NCBI RefSeq assembly: GCF_025698545.1
Contig: NC_068567.1
Location: forward strand, 2,666,001-2,730,000
Direction: 5' to 3'
Source: Gossypium raimondii
Lineage: Eukaryota > Streptophyta > Magnoliopsida > Malvales > Malvaceae
DNA length: 64,000 nt
Shown here: one piece after another, positions 19,873 through 31,951 of the stretch
Numbering within the stretch: the first letter of the stretch is position 1
Layout of the letters: every line of letters starts with the position of its first letter
Program-made: the position numbers and the translations under genes
The notes under the pieces: model-generated
What the model was told of the DNA's origin: nothing
Database searches by the model: none
Seen by the model: the letters and a program-made list of their open reading frames with translations, nothing else

Positions 19873-22800
19873 TCACTTTAAACGTTTGAGCTTCTTTGCT
19901 GCATCTGTGATGCTCTGGCTTATCTCGGGATGTTCGGACTTGAGCAATTTATCAAGTTTAAGGGCAGCATCAGGTATGCAATCCTCCTCAATGTGAGACT
20001 CCGAACAAAGACCGAAAAGTACTAGGTTGACCTCTCCCTCCAGCTGAATGCAAAATAAGTGGCTAAAAACCTGAATGATGAGCATAACATAACCAAATTG
20101 CAATGAGATTTGCATGGTTCGATGCTACATAAATGTTGTAAGCATGGAGAACGAAAAATTAGTTAATCCAAGAACTACTGTTAGCTTTCTAAATTCTTAA
20201 ATCCACATAATAAGTTCCCGATGGTTAAAACAATCAACGAAGTTAAATTTATAAAAATAAATAGTAGCATTAGACTACATGGGATGCAGTAAACATTCCT
20301 AGGAGGGTCATATCCTTGAATCCATGTAAAGATAAAGGTCGGACATGGGTACTTAAGGAAAAAAGAGTCGGACCAACATAGAAATAAATAGTAACAAGAA
20401 GCTTTTAAATATATTTACATTAGATTTATAGAGAGAGTATAGAACCATGAAACAAGAGATGAACTTTGATTAGCGAGTATTTATGTTCTTAATCTCACCT
20501 CTTTCATCCTTGAGACAACTGCATCCTTGATGGCAGGAGACCTTGAGACCAAATTAATAACAAAGAGACCTTGCTCGGAAAGAGTATCTTTTACGTTTTG
20601 AAGAAAAGAATCTTCCACAAAACCAGCAGCAGGACATCTCAGTCCAGAGCTATAAAGACAATACAACAGAGGTGATTAAAAGATGTATTTAAAAGCTTTC
20701 CGCTTTGCAACAACAATTGTTGTAGCCGTTAATAGAGCAATTCACCTTGAGTCAGAAGAGTCCACATCAACAATAATTATGTCAATAGCGGTACTTCTGC
20801 TTTCAGCATCTGAAAGTTTGCAACTTCCGTTGGAAGAAAGGAGCACTTCATTGCCAGCTGAAAATAAGTTTCTGTAGTCCCGGACAAACTGGATGCCATC
20901 AGCAATATGTACCTAAAAAATTGGAAGGCGAAAATATTTGAAGCTCTATTTAAAATATATATTATATCTGTCATCTTACAATTCTTTTACAAATGCATTC
21001 TTGAAAAGGTGAAACAGATAAATTTCCTACCATATTCATTCTATCTTTTCCAACTTTTATTATTATACCTAAGACATTGAAGATACTTCCTATACGGCTG
21101 ACGTCTTGATAATAACATAAATATTTGTGTAGTTAGACAATTGACCTAAGAGGGTTTAAGAAAGTTCATAAGAAACTTTCAGTTAAGGCTTGATAATATT
21201 CAGGGCCTCACAGGTTTCCTAATTAGACCAAACAATCCAACCTCTAATGACAATAATTGGAAGGTTTGGCATCATTGACCATAAACGCCTATGAAGGTCA
21301 AATTATGAATCAAGAATATTTCCCAAGTTGAGTTATATTGAAGCCAGGTTTAAGGATGAAACAAAAACAATTTGATAATTATTGGAAACAAGCTATTCAG
21401 TGACAATGGTACTAATTTTTCAGGAAAGGATTAATCACTTCAAACTAAAAATGCACTGAGATACAGTCAGTTACCTTCATTCGTTTATCTTCAGTAAAAC
21501 CAAAATAGTCTCTTGCAAGGTTAAGCATAACAGGATCTAGCTCCACTCCCTGTGCATAAAAATTCCATTGCACTATTTCCATCAAGTGAAGTCAACTTCA
21601 AAATCAATCAGAAGATTCAATAAAATTTCTAACAAAGCAATTCCTTTTGAAAGACAGTTTAACATGTCTTTGACAGGGTAACGTAAGAATTACCTCAATT
21701 TGCATAGATTGCATACATCCATGAAGAAACATAGGAAGTAAGCCCGCACCAAGACCTATCACAACTGCTTTAACCTGAGAAAGATGACTTCTGACATGAG
21801 CAGTAGTGCAGTGCATCAAAGAAAATAAGCATCAACGATTTGAAAAAAGACAAACATTATGCTACAAAGATTAGACCTCCAAATCTGAAAGTTGGCTAAA
21901 GTAGGTCTATTCCCAATACACAACAATCACATCAAATGACCACCAAATATACTTAAAACTGGCAACCATAAATTTTCAACATCCTATGAAGACGAGCAAA
22001 ACAGCAATTACAGATATCTAAATAGGTGGAGGGCAAAAATCTACCAAATATTCCACAAAAAAAAGAGAATGAGCGTTACCCTATTCCCTGATGATGCCAC
22101 ACTTTCCAAATAGGATGAAATCAGAGAAAACCCAGAAATGATTGCTGTATGATAAGAACTGGCCAAATAACCATGATACACCTTCATTTTGCCGCTTGAT
22201 TCTACATATCATGTAAAACAACATCAGAATGACACACAAGTAGTTGAAAGGTGATGGAGTCAGCATTCTAACAATTTAAAAGTTAAGAAGAGTCTTGTAG
22301 ATGGAAGGTAATTTCTGTACTTTGAATACAAAATGTTGCTCAATGACATGATAGAAGTGGCTCTGCTTTTATAAACAGTGACTAATAAAAAACACAGACA
22401 GAACTCAGAATTTTGCTCATTCAATGATTTCTGTCCAATTTTCTTGAAAATAGCACCATATTTCCCCCCTTTACCAATAATAATACACCAAAAGAAACAA
22501 CAGTTCATTCAATGCACAGGAATTATATAAAATGAAGCATAAGAAAGGACAACTGCCCAACACCATAGATCTAAGACATCAATAGAAACGTAGAAATTCA
22601 TGAGAAATGAGTCTGCAAGACCATTGTCTTCCAAGACAGTAGATTATTTCTCCAAAAACACATCCATCCAACTTGGTAACAAAGTCAACCAAAGTTTAGG
22701 AATCACCCAAAAACCACCAACGAACAAAAAAACAATGAGCTAGACATGACCAAATGAACAGTGAAATAGCAAACGATCAACTGTTTGTCAGCCTAGCATA

Positions 22801-25800
22801 TAAGCACAAATTCACTACTTGTTTTTTCACCGTCAGGACACTATGGTCCAAGGAACAGTTTTACCTCCACTACTGAAAACTTCATACACAGAAATCACAT
22901 TAAAAACTTGTTGGAACAAATATCTAACAGTCCAACATGACTTCGCATTCCAATGCACAATTTCAGATTACAGAAACAGTAGCAGAAAGGCATTCCCAGA
23001 AACTAATTCCTAGTTCTGCACCTTGCTCTTATCTCTTAAAAAAAGTAATTAAAAAAAAACACCATGGTCTAAAAGAATAGTTTCATGGGATTCCACATGT
23101 CAATGTGAAAGAAGTTTTACAACTCAAACAAACTCACCCAACATTATATAAGAGTTATTCTACCCAAAAATTTCAAAGAAAACATATTACCATTATTTCT
23201 TTTGAGGGCTCCTCTTCGTTTGGATTTGGAAGATGAACTGGCTTTCTTCTTCTCTGTTCCATAAACACTTTTGTCAAACAATCCATCCCTAGTTAGCAAA
23301 GCTTCAGACTGTACCAGGCCCTCAGTTCTTTCGAAGACAAGGCGGCGGAAGGGTAAAGAGTGACTGACATCATCATCAGTATTTTCATAAACAACATCTT
23401 CAATAACAACGGGACCAGTTAAAGAAGATGATCCCTGTACAAAATAAAAGTAAACAATTCAATTAATAAGAAGGCATCAACCAAGCAACCACATTCTGAA
23501 AAAGAATACATGCTATGCACAACATTGCAAATGGCTTAGCAGCCAAGGTAGAAAATTTAGAATTATAAATAGAGACAAGAGAACCACCCACTAAAACACT
23601 ATTAATTATTTTATCACATACTTGACATGATGGTTCCAGTTAATATTTTGTAAAACTACAACACAATGATTAAGCAAGGGAAATGATTAATCACTACAGA
23701 CTCAGAGCAAGTGACACTAAATGACCAGATACAATGCAACATTCGTGAATTATGACCATAAAGCCCATTGATGCACTTTGATATCCCTATGCAAACTCTA
23801 TATGAATATAAAACCATCTTAACAAGTGAAATTTTTTAGAGGGATTTATGCTATACCAAGCCCTCAAATCCAAGTTTCAAAGCTTTTAAGTGGTCAAGGA
23901 AGAGGATTAGCACCTATGGAAGCTATAACATTGGAAATAACTCAATTCCATACTTTAATCTACAGCTCCAAATATAGTTTATTCATATGCTACTTTGCAC
24001 TTCAAATAACAACAAGGGCAACAAGGAAATACACCAAAGATGTTGAAGAAAGGACTATTATGCAATCTATCTAATCCAGCAAGAACATTGGACAACACTT
24101 ATACCAGAATTCAGATAATCACCAAGACTTTGCCCTTTTATATAACAATGAAGAAAGTAGATAATAACAAAAACTCTCATAGATGGTGCTGAAAATGCCA
24201 CAAACACATTGTAATAGAAATAACACTGTAAAATCATTAAACCTGGTAAACAACACTTCGCTGCTTGATTCCATCACTTGCTGTCATAAACCTGGTTCAG
24301 GAAGACAACAAAAATCCCTCACAGAATGAATAAGAGCAGTGAAGCATAAAAAATTGCCACAAGGTAAATTAATAGGCAAACAAAATTTAGCATCCATTGC
24401 AATAAAACATAAACAGGGTAATAGCTAATGGGAAATGTTATGAAGTGAACATGAACATACGGAATTTGATTTCCTTTATCATTATCAGCAGGTGCCAATG
24501 GTTTCACCAGAGGAGACAAATCCTTCTGAAAGGGATAGTAATATCATCTAAACATATTAGTAACCAATAATGGAAGTTGACAACGGAAGCTATATCTCTG
24601 TAGCATACCTGAATATCTTCCATACCAGCATTAGCATGGCTGGCCTTTAATAAAACCTTCATTCATTATACAAAATTTAGCTTAGATACTTCCATTGGAC
24701 AATGAGCCTCCTAAAAGCTGACCTTGAACCATGTATTAAATTGTTCTAAGAAAACTACCATTATTAGACGAGCAGCCTTTGAGCTTTCAACCACCTGCCA
24801 TTGTCCTTCTTCTGAAGAGAAGAGCCATTCATGAGACCGAGTCTGAAATCTAAGATTGAGTTACATATTTCGAACAGAATAATATACTTGCCCCAAATTG
24901 GGTACACATGTTAATATGGTAAAACATATTCCAAGAAACACAAGTGCAATATTGAAAAGGTCCAACTCCTTTAGCTTTTTTCTGCATACATGTTTATGGG
25001 TGCCTGGAAGAAAAGATATGCTAACTGCCTTTTATATTCAATAATACAACAATATTTTCCATTTTCCAGGCAAACATAGAAGAAGAAAGAAAACTGGAAG
25101 GCTCTTAATATGTGAATTTTTGTTGTATTTATTATTATAGATTCTATCCACAACTTCCCTATACTCTAATTTCTCATGTTAGTAAGTATTTACAAGTTAA
25201 AACCATACCTTAGGAACAATAAAGACACCACAGTGAAAAGAGAATGCCCCAGACTGTTGTTTAGCATCAAGCAATACAGCTTTGTAACAAAAGTGTGAGA
25301 CCCCTTGGTCACCCAGAGTAAGCTGAACTCTACGACCAGGGCTAAGTTTTTTCAGATCCCCCTTAGCTCCAAGTTGCAGATCTTCAAGAGAATACAGTAC
25401 ATCAGAGCCATTCAAGTATTCTCCACGTATTTGATTCTCACTTTCAAGGGCTTCAAGAAGACCAGAAGCCTAAAAACAGATTCATAGATTAATATCAAAA
25501 CCTTTAAAGGGACTTGGGCTCCAAGATTTTACAATGGAGATTACATTGGTAATGAAATATTATAATGAGGAAATTTATTTGCCTATTTCCATTTTAGTTA
25601 AACACGAAAGAAACCATTACAGGAAGCACGATCATTATTACATTTCAATGGTTGACTACTGCAATTTTACTCAATTTACGTTACAAAATGCTTTTTTTTA
25701 AATAATAATAATAATAACTAGACCCTGAGTACCTGATTTGGATTGCAAGCAAGGGAAGAATGATCGAAAGATGAAATGATCTGGTGAAGTTCATTGGAAC

Positions 25801-27325
25801 TTTCCTTCTCAGCAACCACCATAAAAGTTTGGAGATCCGGCTTAGTAGATGGTTTCTGAGGTATAGCATAAAGGCAAACATTCCAGCCAAATCTGAACTT
25901 CGGAAAAAGCACACCTAAAATTATAAAAAGCAACATGTACCTTAGCAAAGCCAGTAATTGATTAAAAAAATGTAGGACAAATATAACTAAATAATAATAA
26001 TAATAATTAAGCAGGTAAATGAATGGTTAATATCCATCTCTAAACCAAGACAACCTTTATTTCTATCTCTTCAATATAAGCAAAAAATTTCTTTTTGCAT
26101 TAAGGTCAAAGTACCTAGAACATGGGATTCTGCCAAGGTAAGACAAATGAACTTTCCCCTGGACTTCAAAACTCTTTTGACCTGGATAAATGCAACTCTT
26201 ATGAATCCAACAAAAAATTTGAACCCACCACGACAATTATAGTATGTTATATGAAATAAGCTGAATCAGAACTCCACAACACCTCTGACAAATATTTAGT
26301 CCCTAGCTGAGGGCCAAGTTCTGGCTCCATCAAAGCATCCAATCCACCTTTGTCGAGAACAACATTGAAAGTGTCATCTGGGAACTGGTAAACGTAGTTA
26401 TATCAGGTAAATGAGAAGTTAAAGGAAACCATTAAAGATGGAACTAGGACATTTAAAAAAAAAGAACTCCTTCATTAAGAAGCATCATAAGCACTAAGGC
26501 AATAGGTTGACAGACATCAGTCCATCTGACTCAAAACTTTCCATCACAAGAGACAATATTGTTATAGGAATTCAGACTTCAATAAATGTTATAAATAACA
26601 GTTATGCAGTAGTATTCCAGCTGATATCATGTAAGATGAAAATCATAAACTTCTAAATAATCTCTAATCATCCCTGTTCTAGACGCACAATATGACTCAA
26701 GAGTTTAAAACGGCATATAAATTCTTAATTTGATGGATATTTAGTATATACCATTGAACGTGCCCAATGCACCTTTATAAGTTAAGTTTCAGCTAAGAAT
26801 GCTACTCCCTGTTTGAGCACCCCAAAGGGAGAAACTTCCATAACATTAGAACTTAGTAGCAAACAAATTCAAACAATTTGAACAAGTAAAACAACCCAAG
26901 TTAAGAAAATAAGAAAAAACCTGCATTTGGGTCATGTCCATAACCCGCCAACGCATGTTGGGTCGGTCCCTTACATTACGTCGAAGCATGCCGGAGATGA
27001 CAACTTTGGAAAAATCGATATTGGTTATATCACCAAATCCGGCGTCGTATAAATGCTCCGATAATCGGGAGTTGCCACAACCAGGCACCAATATTTGCAA
27101 CGAAGAAGAAGGAGAAGGGGAAGAGGGTGATGGGTGTTGTTGAATAAGAGGGAGAAGTGAGTCACGAAGCTGAGGCCACTCAGCGTACCACTCGAACGAG
27201 TCATCACTGCCACGGATGGTAAAGAAGCTATCCCAGTTTTCTTTGCTGGTGAAGTCTCCGAGCGTATTGAGAAGATCGTCTTTTGAGGCTGATGGTTGCT
27301 GCTTTTGGTTTTTCTTCTTCCCCAT
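19873..27325 (-). CDS. METTL13-like S-adenosylmethionine-dependent methyltransferase
   Basis: I rebuilt 16 coding exons on the minus strand (high to low): 27325-26921, 26384-26283, 26181-26115, 25914-25733, 25469-25209, 24842-24759, 24656-24609, 24525-24461, 24291-24243, 23434-23191, 22201-22080, 21774-21694, 21549-21475, 20912-20746, 20649-20499, 20070-19873. All have GT-AG borders and matching phases, giving 766 residues, close to plant homologues. There are two methyltransferase domains. The first has FEWYAEW (44-50) and motif I ILVPGCGNS (78-86), then MQFPDDTFNVVLDKG. The second has VVIGLGAGLLPMF (about 547-559) and GVELDPVM, then a DVDSSD acidic motif. Human METTL13 methylates Lys55 and the N-terminus of translation factor eEF1A; the same role in plants is only inferred. 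A basic Lys/Ser stretch precedes the second domain. The frame is intact. Confidence 0.93.
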
Positions 27326-27889
27326 TTTTGTCCTTCAACGTTTTGCTTAGGGTTTAATTTACAAGGGTTTTTGTTTCTGAAGTTTATAGTTTCTTCATTT
27401 TTCCCTTCCTTTTCAAATGGGTCGATATTTTAATTTGAGAAAAAATTAAGATTAAAATAATAACTAAAGATAAAAAAGAAAAAATAATCCTCTTTTAGAA
27501 AAAACCTTAAAATTAAAACTATCAAAATTCTAAAGTTTTCATATCAATAGTCAAATCAATTAAATCATTAATTTTTAATTTGATTACTTCAATAGATTAG
27601 TCCAATTTGATTGAATAAATTATTAAAAATTTAAAAAATAAAATAATTTAATTTAATTAGTTCGATAACCGATTCAACCACTCTAACGGGTCAGTTTGAT
27701 CAATTCACTGGTTAAACAATCTTTCCCTTTCTTTTGACTGGTCCTAATCCAAATGACTTGTTCGATTCAATTCTAAAAACAATAAAAATCAAATTTTAAA
27801 TTCTTTTGAAGTTTAAAAATCAAAATATAGTAGAAATCTAATTTTTGGGGTTTTTTTATTTCTACCTTTTGGTTTTTACTAGAGGTGAT
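27326..27889 (-). promoter_or_regulatory. Promoter region of the methyltransferase gene
   Basis: Contains the 5' UTR of the minus-strand gene next to 27326. Bases about 27540-27780 are a dispersed repeat fragment ('ttgattgaataaattattaa', 'gtcagtttgatcaattcact') also seen near 49920-50160. No clear TATA box could be chosen. Confidence 0.4.
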
Positions 27890-28487
27890 CATGGGCTGAG
27901 CCAGGTCAAGTTTGGGCTGGGCCCAGAAAAAATTTTCGGCCCTCGTCCTAGGCTCGACCCGAAACATGGGCCTAAAATTTTGTCTAGACTCAGCCCGAAA
28001 AAATTCTTAAGCCCGAGCCAAGCTCGGCCCGACCCTTTTTTTTTTAGTAAACACCAAAATTGTATAAAAAAAACCTACAAAATATAATCAACCAACTAGA
28101 ATATCCATACATTAATCAATGACATGTTTAATTTTATAACAAAATATAAATTGTAAGTTAAAATAAATTTTAAACAATTAGAAAGGAAATATCGTAAAAA
28201 GCAACCGAAGAAACATCATCCTCATCGTCCTTTTTGCAACTAATTTATTATATTTAGAAATGTATTTTAAAAATAAAAAAATAAATATTTATTATATAAA
28301 TATTAAATGTCTAATGGGAAATGAGAAATGTATTTTAAAAATAAAAAATATATTTATTATATATTCGGTCGGGCCCGGGCTAAAAAAGTTTTGCCCAAAC
28401 ACATATTTCGAGACTATATTTTTACCCGAACCCTCTCATATTTCGGGCGAACCGTCAGCCGGGCCGCTCAACCCATGATCACCTCTA
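27890..28487. mobile_element. hAT-type MITE with perfect ends and perfect 8-bp target duplication
   Basis: The ends are exact inverted repeats of TAGAGGTGATCATGGG. The element is flanked directly by gtttttac on both sides (27882-27889 and 28488-28495). An 8-bp duplication and a TAGAGGTG-type terminus indicate the hAT superfamily. It is 598 bp, GC-rich near the ends (repeated 'gggcccg', 'cggcccgac') and AT-rich inside, with no transposase. It contains an internal partial duplication ('aatgtattttaaaaataaaa' at about 28259 and 28327). About 565 bp upstream of the methyltransferase ATG. The intact ends make it the youngest copy in the window. Confidence 0.93.
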
Positions 28488-28884
28488 GTTTTTACTGGTT
28501 AAGATTAATTTTATTTAGGGAAAATGTCAATATCATTAAATTATTAGTAAATTTACACTTTATTTATTTACTTTAAATTATTATAAAATAATCGTTGAAA
28601 TATCCAAAATATTTCCTTTAAATATTTAATGGATGATTGATGTGGTCATAATACGTATTAGATATGGCTAAGTATGACCTTTGCTTGCAGCCTTTTTCAT
28701 TAGGTCAGTTGTGGCATTTTCTCTTTCGACCGTCTATGATCAAGTCTCTTTTAATCGTTTTGTAGTCCTAAAATCACCTATTCCTACACAAATAGTTATT
28801 TTAATAAAAGAAAAAAAAAAGAAAAGCTGAGGCTTGGAAACTTTGAGATATTGAATTCTAATTCCTCGTTGTGTATATTCTAGG

Positions 28885-29456
28885 TAGACTTGTTCATAGA
28901 TTGGACTGAAATTCGCTTAAAAAATGGGAAGGTTTGGACAAAATATAGGTGCGACAAATACGTTTGGATAAAAAAGCAAGACTCGTTTTCTAATTGGATT
29001 AGGCATTGAGTAAGCTCTTTTTTTTTTGTATTGGGCCCAACTCGATTCGACCCGATTTAAAAAAAAACTACTATTATTTTTTTCATTATTTTGCTATTAT
29101 ATTACTATTATTTTATTGTTATTGTTTGGATATTGTATAACTTTTGTTTTATTATTAATTTTGTTACTATTTTAGATGTATTCGTTTACTAATATGCATT
29201 GTGTTATTCAAGTATACTTTTAAAAAAAATCTATTTGTTAAGAAATATTTATTTTGATGTTTTTAGAATATTTGATGTATTGTATTTTTAAATTTATTTT
29301 TATATAAAAATAATAATACAAAAAAATTTAATACGAACAAGCTAAACTAGAGTTTTAGCATTTTATTCAGATCGATCTTGGGCCTAAAATAACGAGCCTA
29401 AAATTTTTACTTGACTCAGCTCAAACTCAGCCCGATCCGACTCATGGACAACTCTA
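28885..29456. mobile_element. hAT-type MITE, older copy
   Basis: Left end TAGACTTGTTCATAGATTGG and reverse complement of the right end TAGAGTTGTCCATGAGTCGG. Flanks attctagg and atcctaaa match at five of eight positions; the three differences are transitions, as expected for an aged target duplication. Internal 'gggcccaactcgattcgacc' relates it to the 27890 element. No coding capacity. Confidence 0.65.
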
Positions 29457-29990
29457 ATCCTAAACGAGTTCTGGCTAATTTTTGTTCTAATTTATAAATT
29501 CCACGACGTATGGAATATCAACCCTAACTAAATTTATTCTAGATTAAAATATATTTTGATTATTAACCCGATCACAATTTATTACCATTAATTTTAATTA
29601 TTGTTATTTAAATAATTGGGTTATAATTAACTTCTTAAATATATATATATAATTTTTGTTTAAAAAACTATATAACTTCTTCTTCAAGAAGAAAAGAAAA
29701 ATTATTCAGAGAGTCAAATTATAACTACTAATAAAAGTAAAAAAAATAAAAAAAGAAATCATAATCCAAACTTAGAATAGTTAACCAAAAAAGGGAGATT
29801 AGTTAGATGAAAACTAAGAAGAAGCCAACTCATGTAAGTAGAAATACCTTTTAGTAAATCATTAATCAATCAAAATCCTCATGGACCGTACGATACCAAC
29901 TTTCAGGGTAAAAATCTCAACCCTTCATCATTCTGATCCAACGTCCACAAATTGCCTTCCCCATCAATATTCCATCTTCCCAACTGCATC
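29457..29990. other. AT-rich spacer before the ceramidase gene
   Basis: No ORF or repeat boundary recognised. The last 100 bases probably belong to the ceramidase promoter (pyrimidine-rich, 'cccctttattaac'). Confidence 0.5.
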
Positions 29991-31951
29991 TTTTAGCCTC
30001 CTTTCGCGAATCTTTTTATTCTTTATTTTATTTCCCCTTTATTAACATTGTATAAAAATAAAATAAAAATACCCCAAGGGAAACACCCAAAAAATACTCC
30101 AAAAGACTGTAGTTTAATTGATATCTTTGAAACCCCAGATCTGATTTCTTATAGAAGGTTAGTTTCTATTTCACTTTCATGTCCATTTTCATTTTTTTTC
30201 TGTATTTTTTTGTTTCATATTTTATGGTACAATATGGGGAATTTTGCTGTTGAAAATCCTTTTGATTTACTTTTGAGGAATGGGTATTAAAGGTTAAGGT
30301 CAAATTTCAATGGGATGTTTGTTTTTTTTGTTTAGGATTTTGAAGGGTAGTACATTATGATATGGATAGTTGAGAGATGTTTTATTTTCTTAAATTTATA
30401 ATTTTTTTTATATTATTTTTGCTGCCAAAGTTGGATTTTTTTTTATGATAGAAAAAATAATAGAAATCTGATTGATAGGCAATGCTAGGTTGTTTAAAGA
30501 GGGGATTTAAGTGCTATAAATTTAGGGTATCTTTCCTGAGGATTAGGTTGGATATATTTTTTTTGTTGGGGGGTGTGTTCTTATGAGATATGCAGTATGC
30601 TGAGGCCAGTTTTGAACTTATGCTCGAGGCATTGCTTGAAGATTGGATAGAACTTTGAAGTGCTGGATCTTTAAGAAGATAGCATTGGCCAGATTCTTTA
30701 GGTCAAAAAGGGTTTAGGGGAGGTTTTAAGGAATGGGATTTCGGTTGGTAATTGGGATATTTATTAGTTAATTACTTATGTTTCTTTATTTGCTAGAGGC
30801 TTAATGCATCTATTCTCTGAGTTAAATTTTTAGAATAGACAGGTTCGAATAGGCAGTAATACTAACTAGTACATTGATCTCAGAGTTCATGTTGGGCCCC
30901 TTGAACTAAAGTAAGATGCAGTTGCAATATCTGCTCTAGTATCTAAAGTTTATTGGAATTTGATAAGATCGGTGTTCTTGCAGGCTTATAGGAGTCTGTT
31001 TATGGGCCGAATTGTCTAGATTATCTTGGATGTGCTACGTAGTGATGTCACTGTTTCCATATTAGATAGCGATGTTAGACAGGACGTGGACGTCAAATTT
31101 ATGGTTCATTCCATCTTTAGAATAATATCTATAGGAGGATAAGTAGTTTTACCTTTAGTTCTGAACTGCTGTGGATTATGAAGTCGTCTTTTCTCACAGA
31201 GAAATCAGTGGACCTAAATAGAGATGGACAGCTGGAAACAAAGTTAAAATAGTTATTGTATTGAAAATTGAAAATCATGATGTGGAATGCTGGTTTTACA
31301 TGGATTCTAGGTAGTATTTCCGGTGTTGCTATTTTTTACTTATACTCTAGATATATACCTGGCTTTGGGTGCAAATTTTTTGGTGATTTCTGTAAAATAG
31401 AATAGACTGCCATTGAATAAGTTGAAAAGGGGTTGAAATTTAGTAGTAACTTTAAAATTGCATCAGATAAATGCAGGGAATCTAGAATATAGCTGGCATA
31501 AAAGAATTTACAAGTTCCTTAATGTGGGGTTCTGCGGAAGCTGATATTTAAGATTTTACCTTATACTGAGAGTTGTTGAGAACACTTTTCTCTTAGGAAA
31601 CTAAAGGCTTGAATATCAACTGCTTTGATTCTTTCTATTCTTCTTTTCCCTTTTTTCTTCCTGTGCGGGTATGGCTGAGGGCCCTTGGTCATTTGGCCAA
31701 CTATTAAAAGGGTTGCTTTACGTGCTCATCTCAATTGTTGTAGTTAGCTTCTGTATATATCTCATATTGATAAAAAAAGGCATACTTCAGCTAAACATTG
31801 TTCTTCTTGTTTGTGTGGTTGTCATTTTTATATTATCTGTAATCTTAGTTCTTTGTGGACTCTAATTGCAGGGTTTGTGACAGTTACTCAACATTTTTGC
31901 AAAAGGTGACTCAGTTGAACAATCATACATTTTTGGTATATTCAGTGTAAA
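29991..31951 (+). promoter_or_regulatory. Ceramidase 5' UTR with a probable long leader intron
   Basis: A donor AAG|GTTAGT follows 30157 and an acceptor 'ctaattgcag' ends at 31871, which would remove about 1.7 kb and leave an 80-base leader exon before the ATG at 31952. Other acceptors are possible, since a strong pyrimidine tract lies at 31630-31662. Leader introns of this kind are common in plants. A 64-codon ORF (31671-31865) lies inside. Confidence 0.45.
31671..31865 (+). CDS. Possible small two-helix membrane peptide in the ceramidase leader
   Basis: ORF of 64 codons starting MAEGPWSFGQLLKG, in a good start context (gggtATGGCT). It then carries two hydrophobic segments of about 18-20 residues (about 15-34 and 41-62) split by a short basic turn (KKG). 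It ends 86 bases before the ceramidase ATG. I do not recognise the family. If the 31871 acceptor is used it would be intronic and not translated; if not, it would be an upstream ORF or a dicistronic partner. AT-rich DNA rich in T at second codon positions can produce such ORFs by chance, so it is only a candidate. Confidence 0.3.
   Translation: MAEGPWSFGQLLKGLLYVLISIVVVSFCIYLILIKKGILQLNIVLLVCVVVIFILSVILVLCGL

Noticed and set aside
27845-28087. 80-residue plus-strand ORF and overlapping ones at 28260-28576
   Set aside because: They lie within the hAT MITE and read through its inverted repeats; not genes.
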